DNA from: Pseudomonadota bacterium
GTDB taxonomy: Bacteria; Pseudomonadota; Alphaproteobacteria; Sphingomonadales; Govanellaceae
Length of the DNA: 64,000 nucleotides
NCBI GenBank assembly: GCA_003577275.1
Contig: QEVO01000001.1
Coordinates: forward strand, 186,001-250,000
Reading direction: 5' to 3'
Of this stretch, positions 35,883 to 44,169 are shown piece by piece. A program made the translations under genes and the position numbers. The notes under the pieces were generated by a model that was not told where the DNA came from, did no database searches, and was given only the letters and a program-made list of their open reading frames with translations. Positions within the stretch are counted from its first letter, which is position 1; each line of letters begins with the position of its first letter.

Positions 35883-37066
35883 GCGCGCGGCGGCATTTGC
35901 GCAACGAGCCGGCCATCGCCGCCGTGTTCGAGCTGCCGCCGGGGCGCTATCCGGAACTCTCCACGCTGGATCTTTATCGAGAAGTTCTGTCGCGCGCCTT
36001 GGCGGCATGGCCGCTCAAGGCGCGCGACATCGACGGCCTCCTGGTGCCGCCGGCGGACATGGCCGGCGACCGCCCGGATATTCTCATGCACGAACGATTC
36101 GGCGATGAGCTGGGGTTACGCACGGTGCTGTCGGAAACCATGTTCGCCGGCGGCGCCAGTTACGGGCTGATGATCCAACGCGCAGCGCTCGCCATCGCCG
36201 ACGGCCGGGCGGCGGCGGTGCTGTGCGCCGGCGCAGGCAAATTCCCGCGCCTGGACGAAGCCGGCCGGCGCAGCATGTCGAAGATTTTTCACCCGCAATT
36301 CGAACTGCCTTACGGGCCAACGATTCCGGCCATGTATGCGCTCCTTGCCACGCGGCACATGGCCGAGTATGGCACCACGCCGGAACAGCTTGCCGCGGTC
36401 TCCGTGGCGGCGCGCGCCTGGGCGCTGCGGCATCCCCATGCCTACATGCGATCCCGCGGCGCAATCAGCGTAGAGGATGTGCTTCAGTCAGCCCTCATCG
36501 CCTCGCCATTTCATCTTCTTGATTGCTCGGTGCCATGCGAAGGCGGCGGCGTCATTTTGGTCACCACCGGCGAACTGGCGCGCCGGATCAGCGGCCAGCC
36601 CGCCTACATCCGCGGCATGGGCGAATTTCACTCCCACGGCTATCAAAGCCAGACCGACGCCTTCAATATCTCTGTCGGGACTCGCGAGGCGGGCGCGCAG
36701 GCGTTCCGCAGCGCCGATATGACTCCCGATGACATCGAGGTTATCGAGATTTATGACGCCTTCTCCGCCATGCCGATCATCTGCCTGGAGGATCTCGGAT
36801 TCTGTCGCAAGGGCGAAGGCGGCGCGCTCGCTGCCTCGGGGCGCATTCTTCCCGGCGGCGATCTGCCGCTTAATACCTACGGCGGGCTTTTATCCTATGG
36901 TCATACGGGGGACGCCTCCGGCCTGTCGATGATCATCGAAGGCGCTTTGCAAGTGATGAACCGGGCCGGCGAGCGGCAAGTGGCGAAAGCCGGTGCCGCG
37001 CTGGTGCATTGCTATGGCGGTATGCAGGCCGATCACAGCACGCTCATTCTCTCACGCGAGGCGTAA
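35879..37066 (+). CDS. Thiolase-fold protein lacking the nucleophilic Cys, Ltp2/Sal1-like putative aldolase
   Basis: A 395-residue thiolase-superfamily protein. At the nucleophile position, where the thiolase at 4952 has NNNCSS, it reads FAGGASYG (89-96), with no Cys. The EIYDAF motif places Tyr292 where SCP2 thiolases have His, and NTYGGLLSYGHTGD supplies Tyr334, Tyr340 and His342. Loss of the Cys with tyrosines at these places is the hallmark of steroid side-chain retro-aldolases (Ltp2, Sal1), which cleave a hydroxyacyl-CoA to a ketone plus a short acyl-CoA and need a DUF35 partner. Such a partner is the next gene, 5 bases on. Thiolase activity with CoA is therefore doubtful; aldolase is my inference. 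Confidence 0.78.
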   Translation: MSARRHLRNEPAIAAVFELPPGRYPELSTLDLYREVLSRALAAWPLKARDIDGLLVPPADMAGDRPDILMHERFGDELGLRTVLSETMFAGGASYGLMIQRAALAIADGRAAAVLCAGAGKFPRLDEAGRRSMSKIFHPQFELPYGPTIPAMYALLATRHMAEYGTTPEQLAAVSVAARAWALRHPHAYMRSRGAISVEDVLQSALIASPFHLLDCSVPCEGGGVILVTTGELARRISGQPAYIRGMGEFHSHGYQSQTDAFNISVGTREAGAQAFRSADMTPDDIEVIEIYDAFSAMPIICLEDLGFCRKGEGGALAASGRILPGGDLPLNTYGGLLSYGHTGDASGLSMIIEGALQVMNRAGERQVAKAGAALVHCYGGMQADHSTLILSREA

Positions 37067-37070
37067 TATC

Positions 37071-37475
37071 ATGGAAGCAAAGCCAATCCCCGCAATCTCC
37101 GCCGCTTCGGCTCCCTACTGGGAGGCTGCGGCCAACGGCAAGCTGTTGCTGCAATACTGCGACGACTGTTCGCGTTATCTGTTCTATCCCCGCTCCTGGT
37201 GTCCGCATTGCTATGGCGGCGCGCTGGAATGGCGGACGGCAAGCGGACGCGGCGCGGTGCACACCTATTCGGTCGTGCACGCCGCGCCCTGCGTCGGCTT
37301 TGAAGCTGATGCGCCCTATGTGGCGGCGGTGATCGATCTGCAGGAAGGACCGCGCATGATGGCGAACATCATCGGCTGCGCAACGGAGACGGTGCGCGTC
37401 GGGATGCCGGTGGAAGGGATATTTGAGGCGCGCGGCAACATTCACCTGCCGCAGTTCAGGCCGGTCACCGCCTAA
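37071..37475 (+). CDS. DUF35/OB-fold zinc-ribbon partner protein
   Basis: A 134-residue protein of the DUF35 family. The N-terminal zinc ribbon has four cysteines, CDDC and CPHC, 14 residues apart. The rest is an OB-fold (HTYSVVHAAP, VAAVIDLQEGPRMMANIIG, VRVGMPVEGIFE). DUF35 proteins bind SCP2-type thiolases or Ltp2-type aldolases and complete their active complexes; BbsA/BbsB in benzylsuccinate beta-oxidation is another example. It is the last gene of the operon and its end overlaps the convergent TorD-like gene by four bases. Confidence 0.85.
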   Translation: MEAKPIPAISAASAPYWEAAANGKLLLQYCDDCSRYLFYPRSWCPHCYGGALEWRTASGRGAVHTYSVVHAAPCVGFEADAPYVAAVIDLQEGPRMMANIIGCATETVRVGMPVEGIFEARGNIHLPQFRPVTA

Positions 37476-38143
37476 TTTATCTCCGCAATGGCCTGTTCCA
37501 GCCACGCCCGATCGGCGCGCAGGCAGTCGCAAAGCCATGCCGCAAGCGCCGCATAGGGCTCTGCCTGCGGCGCATCTTTTAGACGCTGCGCGAGTTCCGG
37601 CGTCCATGTCAGCAGGCGACGGTCGAGAAAATCGCGCTCGGCCCGCAGCAAGGGCCCCGCATCGGCGCGCATGCCGGATTCCAGAAATGCCAGATAGTGC
37701 ATACACTCCAGCTCCAGGGCCAGATGATCAGGCCACAACCGGATGCTCTGGCCGTTATAGTTCAAGCCAAAATGCTCATAGAAGCGCACGATATCCTCCC
37801 ACACCGTCGCCCGCGTCTTCGATGCGAAGTCCGACTCATGCAGGGAAATGGCGCTGCGTCCGTTGCTTGCCTCGAATAACTGCGTATAGCGCTGACTGAG
37901 CTCAGCCAGCGGCGGCATCGCGATGATTGGCGACGGTACGGGATTGGGATGGTCGGCAACGGCCAGGCGCAACTCGGCAACAAGCTCCTCCATCCCGCCG
38001 CTTGGATGACGAAAGGCCTGCGCGAACAGGCGGTAAAGATCGCATCGCGCCGCGCGATCGGCGCTGACGCCGGCAAGGCTGGGCGGCGCCGAGGGGCGAT
38101 CTTCAGCACATAGACCGCGTTCAACCGTCATACCGTTTTCCAT
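37472..38143 (-). CDS. TorD-family chaperone (EbdD-like delta protein)
   Basis: A 223-residue all-helical cofactor-insertion chaperone. The conserved TorD motif appears as WPDHLALELECMHYLAFLES (about 140-160), along with a C-terminal ADRAWLEQAIAE. These proteins hold the molybdoenzyme catalytic subunit in the cytoplasm until the bis-MGD cofactor is inserted, then release it to Tat. It is the fourth gene of the alpha, beta, gamma, delta run, the same order as ebdABCD in Aromatoleum. ATG at 38143; ATG at codon 5 is an alternative. Confidence 0.88.
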   Translation of the reverse strand: MENGMTVERGLCAEDRPSAPPSLAGVSADRAARCDLYRLFAQAFRHPSGGMEELVAELRLAVADHPNPVPSPIIAMPPLAELSQRYTQLFEASNGRSAISLHESDFASKTRATVWEDIVRFYEHFGLNYNGQSIRLWPDHLALELECMHYLAFLESGMRADAGPLLRAERDFLDRRLLTWTPELAQRLKDAPQAEPYAALAAWLCDCLRADRAWLEQAIAEIN

Positions 38144-38158
38144 GCGTGTGATCCTACT

Positions 38159-38803
38159 CTAGCCGGCGATTTCCAGCGGGATGAATTCGCCGGAGAAGGA
38201 CTTGCGGCCGGAGCGTTCGCGATTGTGGCCATCCCAGATCGCAAACGCAATGCCGGTTTTTTTGCCCGGCACAAATCGCACCCTGTCCCGGCTGGTTTCC
38301 AGCGGCCGCTGAAAGACCACATGCCAACGTCCGTCGGCGTGAATGGCCCGTGCGCTTAAGCCGCTCATCGCGCCATCGTGACGCTGGCTGCTGCCGAAGC
38401 CTTCGGCAATGACGTCATAAGGATGCGCCTTGCCCGCCTTCCAGTACCAAGCGTTGGTGGGTTGACCCTTTGCGCCCATGGTCATGGCGCTGGCGTTCCG
38501 GGCGAGCGGAAAAATGACCGCCGCGGCATCGACGAAGCGATCCAAGTCATTGATCGTATCGGCCGCCTTCGGCGTTGCCCAGGACAAGCGCAACGTCAAC
38601 GTCCGCCCATCATGCAGCGCCGCCACTTCCGCCTCTTCGACGCTGCCATGATCGTTGCTGATGGCGAGAAACGGCGATACTTCATCGACCATGGCCAGCG
38701 GCGTCGGCATCATCGACAGCCGTTCCTTGGCGGCGCTCGACCAATGAGGCGAGAGCGGATCAGAAAGCGCGGCGGCGGCGGTGGAAACCTTGACGACCTT
38801 CAC
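38159..38803 (-). CDS. Heme-b-binding gamma subunit of an ethylbenzene-dehydrogenase-type molybdoenzyme
   Basis: A 214-residue protein of the type II DMSO-reductase gamma/ethylbenzene dehydrogenase heme-binding family. In the known enzyme the heme b is held by a Met and a Lys; here Met107/Met109 in ASAMTMGAKG and Lys201 in RSGRKSFSGEF are the candidate pair. Further family signatures: LSWATPKAADTINDLDRFVD, and TNAWYWKAG. No clear signal peptide is visible, so export as a complex with the Tat-bearing alpha subunit is likely. Its start overlaps the beta-subunit stop by four bases. It would pass substrate electrons from the iron-sulfur subunit to an external acceptor. Confidence 0.85.
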   Translation of the reverse strand: MKVVKVSTAAAALSDPLSPHWSSAAKERLSMMPTPLAMVDEVSPFLAISNDHGSVEEAEVAALHDGRTLTLRLSWATPKAADTINDLDRFVDAAAVIFPLARNASAMTMGAKGQPTNAWYWKAGKAHPYDVIAEGFGSSQRHDGAMSGLSARAIHADGRWHVVFQRPLETSRDRVRFVPGKKTGIAFAIWDGHNRERSGRKSFSGEFIPLEIAG

Positions 38804-39879
38804 GACTTGTGTCCTCCCTTCGCGGCATGCGGCTCAAGCGGGGCCTCGGTAAAGCCGCCAAAGCGATCCTCCCAGACCCGGCTGATGAGAATATCCATCA
38901 GCTCCGAAGGCTCGCCCTTCCTTTTCTTCGCCCGCTCGCGGCCAAGGAGCTCAAGCGACTGGCGCACCGCCGGGCCGAACAATTCTTCCAGTTGCGAGAC
39001 GGGAATGCGCATCTGATCGGTGAGCTTACCCTCATCGTCATAGGCAAGCGGCGACCATGGCGGAATATAATAGACATTGGGCTCGGTGCCATATTCCGGA
39101 TGCAGCGGCAACGCCACGCGCCACACCCGCACCAGCTTGTGGACCTGCGACTCGACATCGTCGAGATAGCCGAAGGCGCGGGTGCGGCCGGGACATTGCC
39201 GGTTGCAGGCCGGCGCAATTTTTTTCTCCACCCGCGGAAAACACAAGATGCACTTCTCGCTCGTCTCATGGACGGGATTGAAATAGATGGCCTTGTAGGG
39301 GCAGGCCTCGACACAGTGGCGATGGCCGCGGCAGCGCTCCTGATCGATGAGCACGATGCCATCCTCCTCGCGCTTGTAGATGGCGTTGGTCGGGCAGGCT
39401 TGAAGGCAGGGCGGATTGCTGCAGTGGTAGCACATGCGCGGCAAATAGAAACGATAGCCATTCGGCCATTCGCCGCCGCCTCTGTCCTCGTCCCAGTTAT
39501 AGCCCCAGGACGGCGTCTCGCCGCTCGCCGTTTTCGGCTCAAAGCGCGCAGCGTTGCCTTTGCCCTGATTGAGCACTTCATCGTGGTTGAACTGGAAATG
39601 ATCGCCGCAATCGCTCATGGTGGTGAGCACGCCCGGCTGCGGTTCGCCATCGCGAAAACCGCCGCCCTTGTGCTCATAATCGCGCGGGTAGCCATGGCCA
39701 GGATAGGTGGTGACATTCATCCAGCGCATATGATCGGTGCCGTCGCGCACCGTCCACAAATTTTTGCACGCCACCACGCAAGTCTGGCAGCCCATGCACT
39801 TATTCAAATCGATGACGGTGGCGAGTTGCCGTTTGGCCTTGACCAGATCCCGCTTGCTTCCCTGGGGTGCGTAAACCAT
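38800..39879 (-). CDS. Iron-sulfur beta subunit of an ethylbenzene-dehydrogenase-type molybdoenzyme
   Basis: A 359-residue ferredoxin-like subunit with four cluster motifs: CMGCQTCVVAC (28-38), CYHCSNPPCLQAC (150-162), CRGHRHCVEAC (183-193) and CILC...CNRQC (210-229). In the third, His186 takes the place of one Cys, as expected for the [3Fe-4S] cluster of type II DMSO-reductase beta subunits, where a Trp or Tyr is usual. The C-terminus (EYGTEPNVYYIPPWSPLAY) matches EbdB/NarH. An in-frame ATG at 40041 lies inside the alpha gene; the ATG at 39879 overlaps the alpha stop (ATGA) and is clearly correct. It wires the molybdenum site to the heme subunit. Confidence 0.9.
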   Translation of the reverse strand: MVYAPQGSKRDLVKAKRQLATVIDLNKCMGCQTCVVACKNLWTVRDGTDHMRWMNVTTYPGHGYPRDYEHKGGGFRDGEPQPGVLTTMSDCGDHFQFNHDEVLNQGKGNAARFEPKTASGETPSWGYNWDEDRGGGEWPNGYRFYLPRMCYHCSNPPCLQACPTNAIYKREEDGIVLIDQERCRGHRHCVEACPYKAIYFNPVHETSEKCILCFPRVEKKIAPACNRQCPGRTRAFGYLDDVESQVHKLVRVWRVALPLHPEYGTEPNVYYIPPWSPLAYDDEGKLTDQMRIPVSQLEELFGPAVRQSLELLGRERAKKRKGEPSELMDILISRVWEDRFGGFTEAPLEPHAAKGGHKS

Positions 39880-42806
39880 CAGGCAACTCCTCGACTCAAT
39901 TTTTCCACGCCCACGCGCACGCCGCGATCTACCGAGGCATGGGGGCTGCCGTGCATGTAGAAGTAGCGCAACTGCTCGTAGCCGCCGGCGAAGTGAATGG
40001 CCTTGGGCATGCCGACCAGCACGCCGTCGAAATTTTGCCAACCGCGGAACTGGTAAGGCTCCCAGTAATAGACGATGACCTGCTTGGGCGCGACGCAGGC
40101 CTGCAGGCTGACCATGATCTCAAATTCGCCGACATCATTATATACCCGCACCATCTCGCTGTCGGCGATGCCGAGCGCCGCCGCATCCGCATCGTTGATG
40201 AACATCACCGGCTGGCCGCGGTGCAGTCGATTGAGCTGCGGGTTGGCCAGATGCACCGAGTTGATGCTGATTCGCGGATGGCCGCTGGTGATGCGGAAAG
40301 GATAATTGCCACCGATCGGCGGAATACCCTTGTGCACCGGCAGCTCCTCGCCAACTTCGAGGAACCATTCGTGATCGATATAGAACTGCATGCGCCGGGC
40401 ATAGGTCGGGTAGGGTACTTTCTCCTCCGTATGCCAGCGCAGGCTATAAAACGGCTTCTTGGGGTCGAATTCATTGGCCACGGCGTGTTTCTGAAAAGTA
40501 ACGCCCATGCCGTGCAGCGTCACGGTACCATCGCGGCGAAACTGATCGTAGCTGTAATCACGCGGGAAAATACCGGTGGCGACTTTCACCGCCACCATTT
40601 CCCGCACCGCCGCGTCGTGATCCTCGATCGCGCCGCCGAGCGTGTAATGGTGATAAAGATCGGCATAGCGATGCGATTGTCCGAAACGATCGACAAAACT
40701 TTCGACGCCGCGCTCGGCGGCGCGCTCGGCAATGGTTTTAAGCAGCCGGCCATAGATGCGCCATTCCTCCATGGCCTCGCCTACCGGTTCGGTCGCCTTT
40801 TCGATAAGCGAGATATAGGGACTTGCGGTCATCGACAGCGTCATGTCCTGCTTTTCATAGTACCACGCCGCCGGCAAAACATAGTCGCAGTACATGGCCG
40901 AGGATGACAGCCGCGTTTCCACGGTGAAGATGGTCTTGACCTTGGGGAAAAGTTCAGTCGGATACTGGACATTGCCGCTGCGCACCCGCCGCAGCGGGTT
41001 GTTGCCGATGTACATCAGCACTTCCGGCGGCTTGCCCGGCGGCGGCAGCACCAGGCCATCCCACCAGCCTTTTGCCTGCGCCTCCTTCATATAGTCGCCA
41101 AATGAGCGCGGCATGGCCGGATCCTGCCACTCACGGCGATTCCATAACTTGTCGTAACCGACGTGATTGTAGAACCAGAAGGCTGACGGCGAGTGGCCAA
41201 GACGGCGGCTCATCCGCTTCATCATTTCGATGTGTACCAATTCCTCGGTGATTTCGGGGTCCTCTGCGGCAAGTTCGCGCGCCAGCGCCTGGACATATTC
41301 GGCGCCGGCGGCCATGCCCCCCTGGGCGATCGGCCGCTCCATCCCGGCCAGCATGGAGATGCCGTCCGCAGGAAAAGACCAGATGGCGATGCCAGTGCCG
41401 GGCTTGCCGACATTGCCGCTCAAGGCCATGGCCAACAGCAGGCTGCGCTCCATCAGGTCGCCATGGTAATGCTTGCCGCTGCTAAAGCCGATGTAGGCGC
41501 AGGTGCGCCGACTGGCGATCTTGGCCGCCATATCCCGGATCACCGAGGCATGCACGCCGCTAAGCTCTTGCGCCTGTTCCGGACGGTAGCGCTGATCGAG
41601 TTGGCGGCGCAGCAAGGCAAATACCGGCGTCACCGTGGCTTTCGCGCCGTCGCGCAGAGTCACGGTATACTCGCCGTCAAGCGCCGGATCAAAGTCATGC
41701 CGCAGCGTGCCGCGCGGCGCCGACGCAATGCGTCCTGATTTTTTATCATAGAAATAAAGCTGGTCCTCGCGCCCGCCATCCACTTCAGCAGAGCGCAAGA
41801 AACGGCGGGTTTTGGTATGCACCAAGAGCGGCAGGTCGGTCTGCTCGCTGATGAAGCCGGCATTGAAGCTGCCCGTTTCGATCATGACCTGACATGCCGC
41901 AAGCCAGAAGGCGGCATCAGTTCCGACTTTCACCGGGATGTGGATGTCCGCGGCATGGGTGGTGGTGTTGGCGTCCGGCGCCAGAATGGCGATCTCAGTG
42001 CCGTTGTAGCGCGCCTCGGTGAGAAAGTGATACAACGCCGGCGCGGTATAGGACCAGTTGGCATGGGTCATGACCACCAACTGAGCATCAAAGAAGTTGT
42101 CGGGGGTATAGCCGACCTGCATCTTGCCCAGAGTAATCAGGCTGCCGATAAAAGTATCGCCGATTTGCATGTTGTGGTCGGTGATCACGCCATTGAGCGA
42201 TTCCATGAAGCGGAAGGTGGCGGCCGAGGCGACGTTGCCGGCATGGACGTGCGGCCCGTCAAGCACGAAGCTCGATGTGCCGCCCCGTTGGTGGGCGTCG
42301 AGAATGGCGTCGGCGACGGCGGTTAGCGCCTCATCCCAGCTGATGCGCTGCCATTTGCCTTCACCGCGTTCGCCAACGCGCTTTAAGGGATATTTCACCC
42401 GTTCGCCGCTGTATAAGCTGGTATGAAAGGCGCAGCCCTTCTGGCAGCCGAGCGGATTGTAATCGGTGTACTTGGGATTGCTGGCCTTGGTGCGCGCCGC
42501 CTGCTCCTCGCGCCAGACCAGGCCATTGCGAGTATAGACATGAAACAGACAAGTGCCGGGCGAACAGGCATTGGTGTGCGAGCCCCAGGTGACCTTGTCC
42601 CACTGCCACTCCTTGCGGTAGATATCCTCCCAGCCGGCATAGGCGATGGCGCGGGTGCCCGCCAAGACCTCGCCGACGAAAGCGGCGTTGAGGCCGGGCG
42701 CCAGCTCGCACAGCGCCAGCGCCACGGTGGATTTAGCGCCAAGGGCGAGAAAGCCGCGGCGCGTGGTGCCAGCCTTAGGCAAGGTCTCAATCTCGTTGGT
42801 GGCCAT
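39879..42806 (-). CDS. Molybdopterin catalytic alpha subunit, ethylbenzene/steroid C25 dehydrogenase family
   Basis: A 975-residue type II DMSO-reductase-family catalytic subunit. The Tat signal TTRRGFLALGAKSTVALAL (Arg16-Arg17) directs folded export. The FS0 iron-sulfur site is SHTNACSPGTC (His77, Cys81, Cys86) with Cys121/Cys125 in GCQKGC. Asp217 in IGDTFIG is the likely molybdenum-coordinating Asp (Asp223 in ethylbenzene dehydrogenase). The molybdopterin domains run to the end (RITSGHPRISINSVHLANPQ). Known members hydroxylate hydrocarbons with water instead of O2: ethylbenzene, p-cymene, alkanes and the C25 of sterol side chains. Order alpha, beta, gamma, chaperone is complete. The length agrees with EbdA. 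Substrate is not readable from the sequence, but neighbouring side-chain enzymes suggest a branched or alkyl substituent. Confidence 0.92.
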   Translation of the reverse strand: MATNEIETLPKAGTTRRGFLALGAKSTVALALCELAPGLNAAFVGEVLAGTRAIAYAGWEDIYRKEWQWDKVTWGSHTNACSPGTCLFHVYTRNGLVWREEQAARTKASNPKYTDYNPLGCQKGCAFHTSLYSGERVKYPLKRVGERGEGKWQRISWDEALTAVADAILDAHQRGGTSSFVLDGPHVHAGNVASAATFRFMESLNGVITDHNMQIGDTFIGSLITLGKMQVGYTPDNFFDAQLVVMTHANWSYTAPALYHFLTEARYNGTEIAILAPDANTTTHAADIHIPVKVGTDAAFWLAACQVMIETGSFNAGFISEQTDLPLLVHTKTRRFLRSAEVDGGREDQLYFYDKKSGRIASAPRGTLRHDFDPALDGEYTVTLRDGAKATVTPVFALLRRQLDQRYRPEQAQELSGVHASVIRDMAAKIASRRTCAYIGFSSGKHYHGDLMERSLLLAMALSGNVGKPGTGIAIWSFPADGISMLAGMERPIAQGGMAAGAEYVQALARELAAEDPEITEELVHIEMMKRMSRRLGHSPSAFWFYNHVGYDKLWNRREWQDPAMPRSFGDYMKEAQAKGWWDGLVLPPPGKPPEVLMYIGNNPLRRVRSGNVQYPTELFPKVKTIFTVETRLSSSAMYCDYVLPAAWYYEKQDMTLSMTASPYISLIEKATEPVGEAMEEWRIYGRLLKTIAERAAERGVESFVDRFGQSHRYADLYHHYTLGGAIEDHDAAVREMVAVKVATGIFPRDYSYDQFRRDGTVTLHGMGVTFQKHAVANEFDPKKPFYSLRWHTEEKVPYPTYARRMQFYIDHEWFLEVGEELPVHKGIPPIGGNYPFRITSGHPRISINSVHLANPQLNRLHRGQPVMFINDADAAALGIADSEMVRVYNDVGEFEIMVSLQACVAPKQVIVYYWEPYQFRGWQNFDGVLVGMPKAIHFAGGYEQLRYFYMHGSPHASVDRGVRVGVEKLSRGVA

Positions 42807-42877
42807 GCTGTTTCCTTAAGACGATGATAGAACGCAATTTGGCGCGCCGTTGACAGCCCGCCCTTAAAGCAACGCCG

Positions 42878-44038
42878 CTACGGCGCGACGATCGATGATA
42901 GAGCTAAGTCCGACAGACGCTGGAAGCGCTCCACGCTGGCGGCTTCCTCCACCAGGCCCGCGGTAAGGGCGACGAAACTCATGTCCTGAACCGGATCGAC
43001 CCAAAACAGGGTGGCGCCGGCGCCGGCATGGCCGAAGCTGCGCGGCGAGGCCAGCGTACCGAAGTGGTGCGGGAAAATGCCCTCGCCCCGCAGCGAGAAG
43101 CCAAGGCCAAGATAGGCGGGAAAATCTTCCCAGCCGCGGCTTTCCCGAGCATAGGTCCACAACGCATTGATCATATTGCCGGTGCAGTTGCGGGTCGCCA
43201 TGTCCAGCGTCAGCGGCGACAATAGGCGCACGCCGTCCAGCTCGCCGCCGCGGCGCAGCATTTCGCAAAAGCGGTAGAAGTCGGCGGCGGTGGAGTAGAC
43301 GCCGATGGCCGGCACCTCCGCCGTCTCATTGAGCACTTCGTTGTAACTTTCCAGCATGGGCGGCGGCAACAGGCCGGGCTGCTGATCGCGCACGACGAAC
43401 GGCACGCGTCGCTTGGCGAGGTCCGAACGCAGTCCCAGCGCGGTATCGCGCATGCCGAGCGGCTTTAAGAGATCTTCATCCAATATTTGTCGGAACGATC
43501 GCTTGCCGCCATCGGCGCGGCGCAACAGTTCGGCCAGCACCACATGCGCGGTCAGCCCGCTGTAGCTGACCGCCTCGCCCGGCTTTGACATCAGCGGCAA
43601 CATGCACACGGCGGCGATCGCGGCCTCAAGCGGCATGCGATCAAGCGGCATCGGCGGCATGCCGCCTAAGCCGCCGGTATGGGCCAGCAGGTGTTGAATG
43701 GTGATATGCTGTTTGCCCAGGATGGCGAATTCGGGAATGAGTTCCGCCACCGGCATGGTCAGGCGCAACAGCCCTTGCTCGCAGCGATTGAGCACCAGAA
43801 CATTGGTCAGAGTCTTGGAGAGCGAGAGCACTCCGAACACATCATCCAGCGCCGTCTTGCGGCCGGCGGCGCGGTCGGCATAGCCGATCGCCTGGTGCAT
43901 CACCAGCCGGCCATGACGACCGATGGCGATGACGGCGCCGTCATAAAGTCCGGCCTCGATGTCCCGGGCAATGGCCTTGGGCAGCCGCTGCAGACGCTTC
44001 GCGTCCATACCGACGGTTTGTGGATCGTTTATCTGCAT
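42878..44038 (-). CDS. Beta-lactamase-fold serine hydrolase (class C/EstB-like esterase)
   Basis: A 386-residue serine hydrolase of the beta-lactamase/D-alanyl-D-alanine-peptidase fold. The SxxK motif is SLSK (Ser72, Lys75), the second motif is Tyr159-Ser-Gly, and GHAGAGAT takes the place of the third (KTG-like) motif. No signal peptide, so a cytoplasmic esterase such as EstB is more likely than a resistance enzyme. GGGGAG precedes the ATG. It is 71 bases upstream of the molybdenum-enzyme operon on the same strand and may hydrolyse an ester or lactone of the substrate. Divergent from the enoyl-CoA hydratase at 44170. Confidence 0.82.
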   Translation of the reverse strand: MQINDPQTVGMDAKRLQRLPKAIARDIEAGLYDGAVIAIGRHGRLVMHQAIGYADRAAGRKTALDDVFGVLSLSKTLTNVLVLNRCEQGLLRLTMPVAELIPEFAILGKQHITIQHLLAHTGGLGGMPPMPLDRMPLEAAIAAVCMLPLMSKPGEAVSYSGLTAHVVLAELLRRADGGKRSFRQILDEDLLKPLGMRDTALGLRSDLAKRRVPFVVRDQQPGLLPPPMLESYNEVLNETAEVPAIGVYSTAADFYRFCEMLRRGGELDGVRLLSPLTLDMATRNCTGNMINALWTYARESRGWEDFPAYLGLGFSLRGEGIFPHHFGTLASPRSFGHAGAGATLFWVDPVQDMSFVALTAGLVEEAASVERFQRLSDLALSSIVAP

Positions 44039-44063
44039 GCTCCCCCCGCTGGCGCTGGTGTTG

Positions 44064-44112
44064 ATACCGGAAAGAATAATATAATACCGTCTAGAATAAT
44101 ACCGTGTTCGGT
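44064..44112. promoter_or_regulatory. Tandem operator-like repeats (ATACCG-N3-AGAATAAT)
   Basis: Two direct copies of ATACCG-N3-AGAATAAT start at 44064 and 44084, exactly 20 bases (two helical turns) apart. A third ATACCG at 44099 opens the palindrome ACCG-TGTT-CGGT (44101-44112). They lie between the serine hydrolase (minus) and the enoyl-CoA hydratase (plus). A fourth copy of the 17-mer consensus is at 44980, before the quinone oxidoreductase gene. Recurrence at two promoters suggests a regulon binding site. Confidence 0.58.
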
Positions 44113-44169
44113 GATATGCAAGACTGACTGTGACGCGACGAAAAAATGGCGACCGCAGGAGCCGAGGCT

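Noticed and set aside
39880..40041. N-terminal extension of the beta subunit
   Set aside because: It lies inside the alpha gene in another frame; the ATG overlapping the alpha stop is the natural start.
39867..40907. 346-codon plus-strand frame opposite the molybdenum alpha subunit
   Set aside because: Antisense to a conserved catalytic domain, and no start signal.
42878..44038. Possible beta-lactam resistance gene
   Set aside because: Although the fold is beta-lactamase-like, there is no signal peptide or class C motif set, and the protein sits in a catabolic operon; an esterase is more likely.
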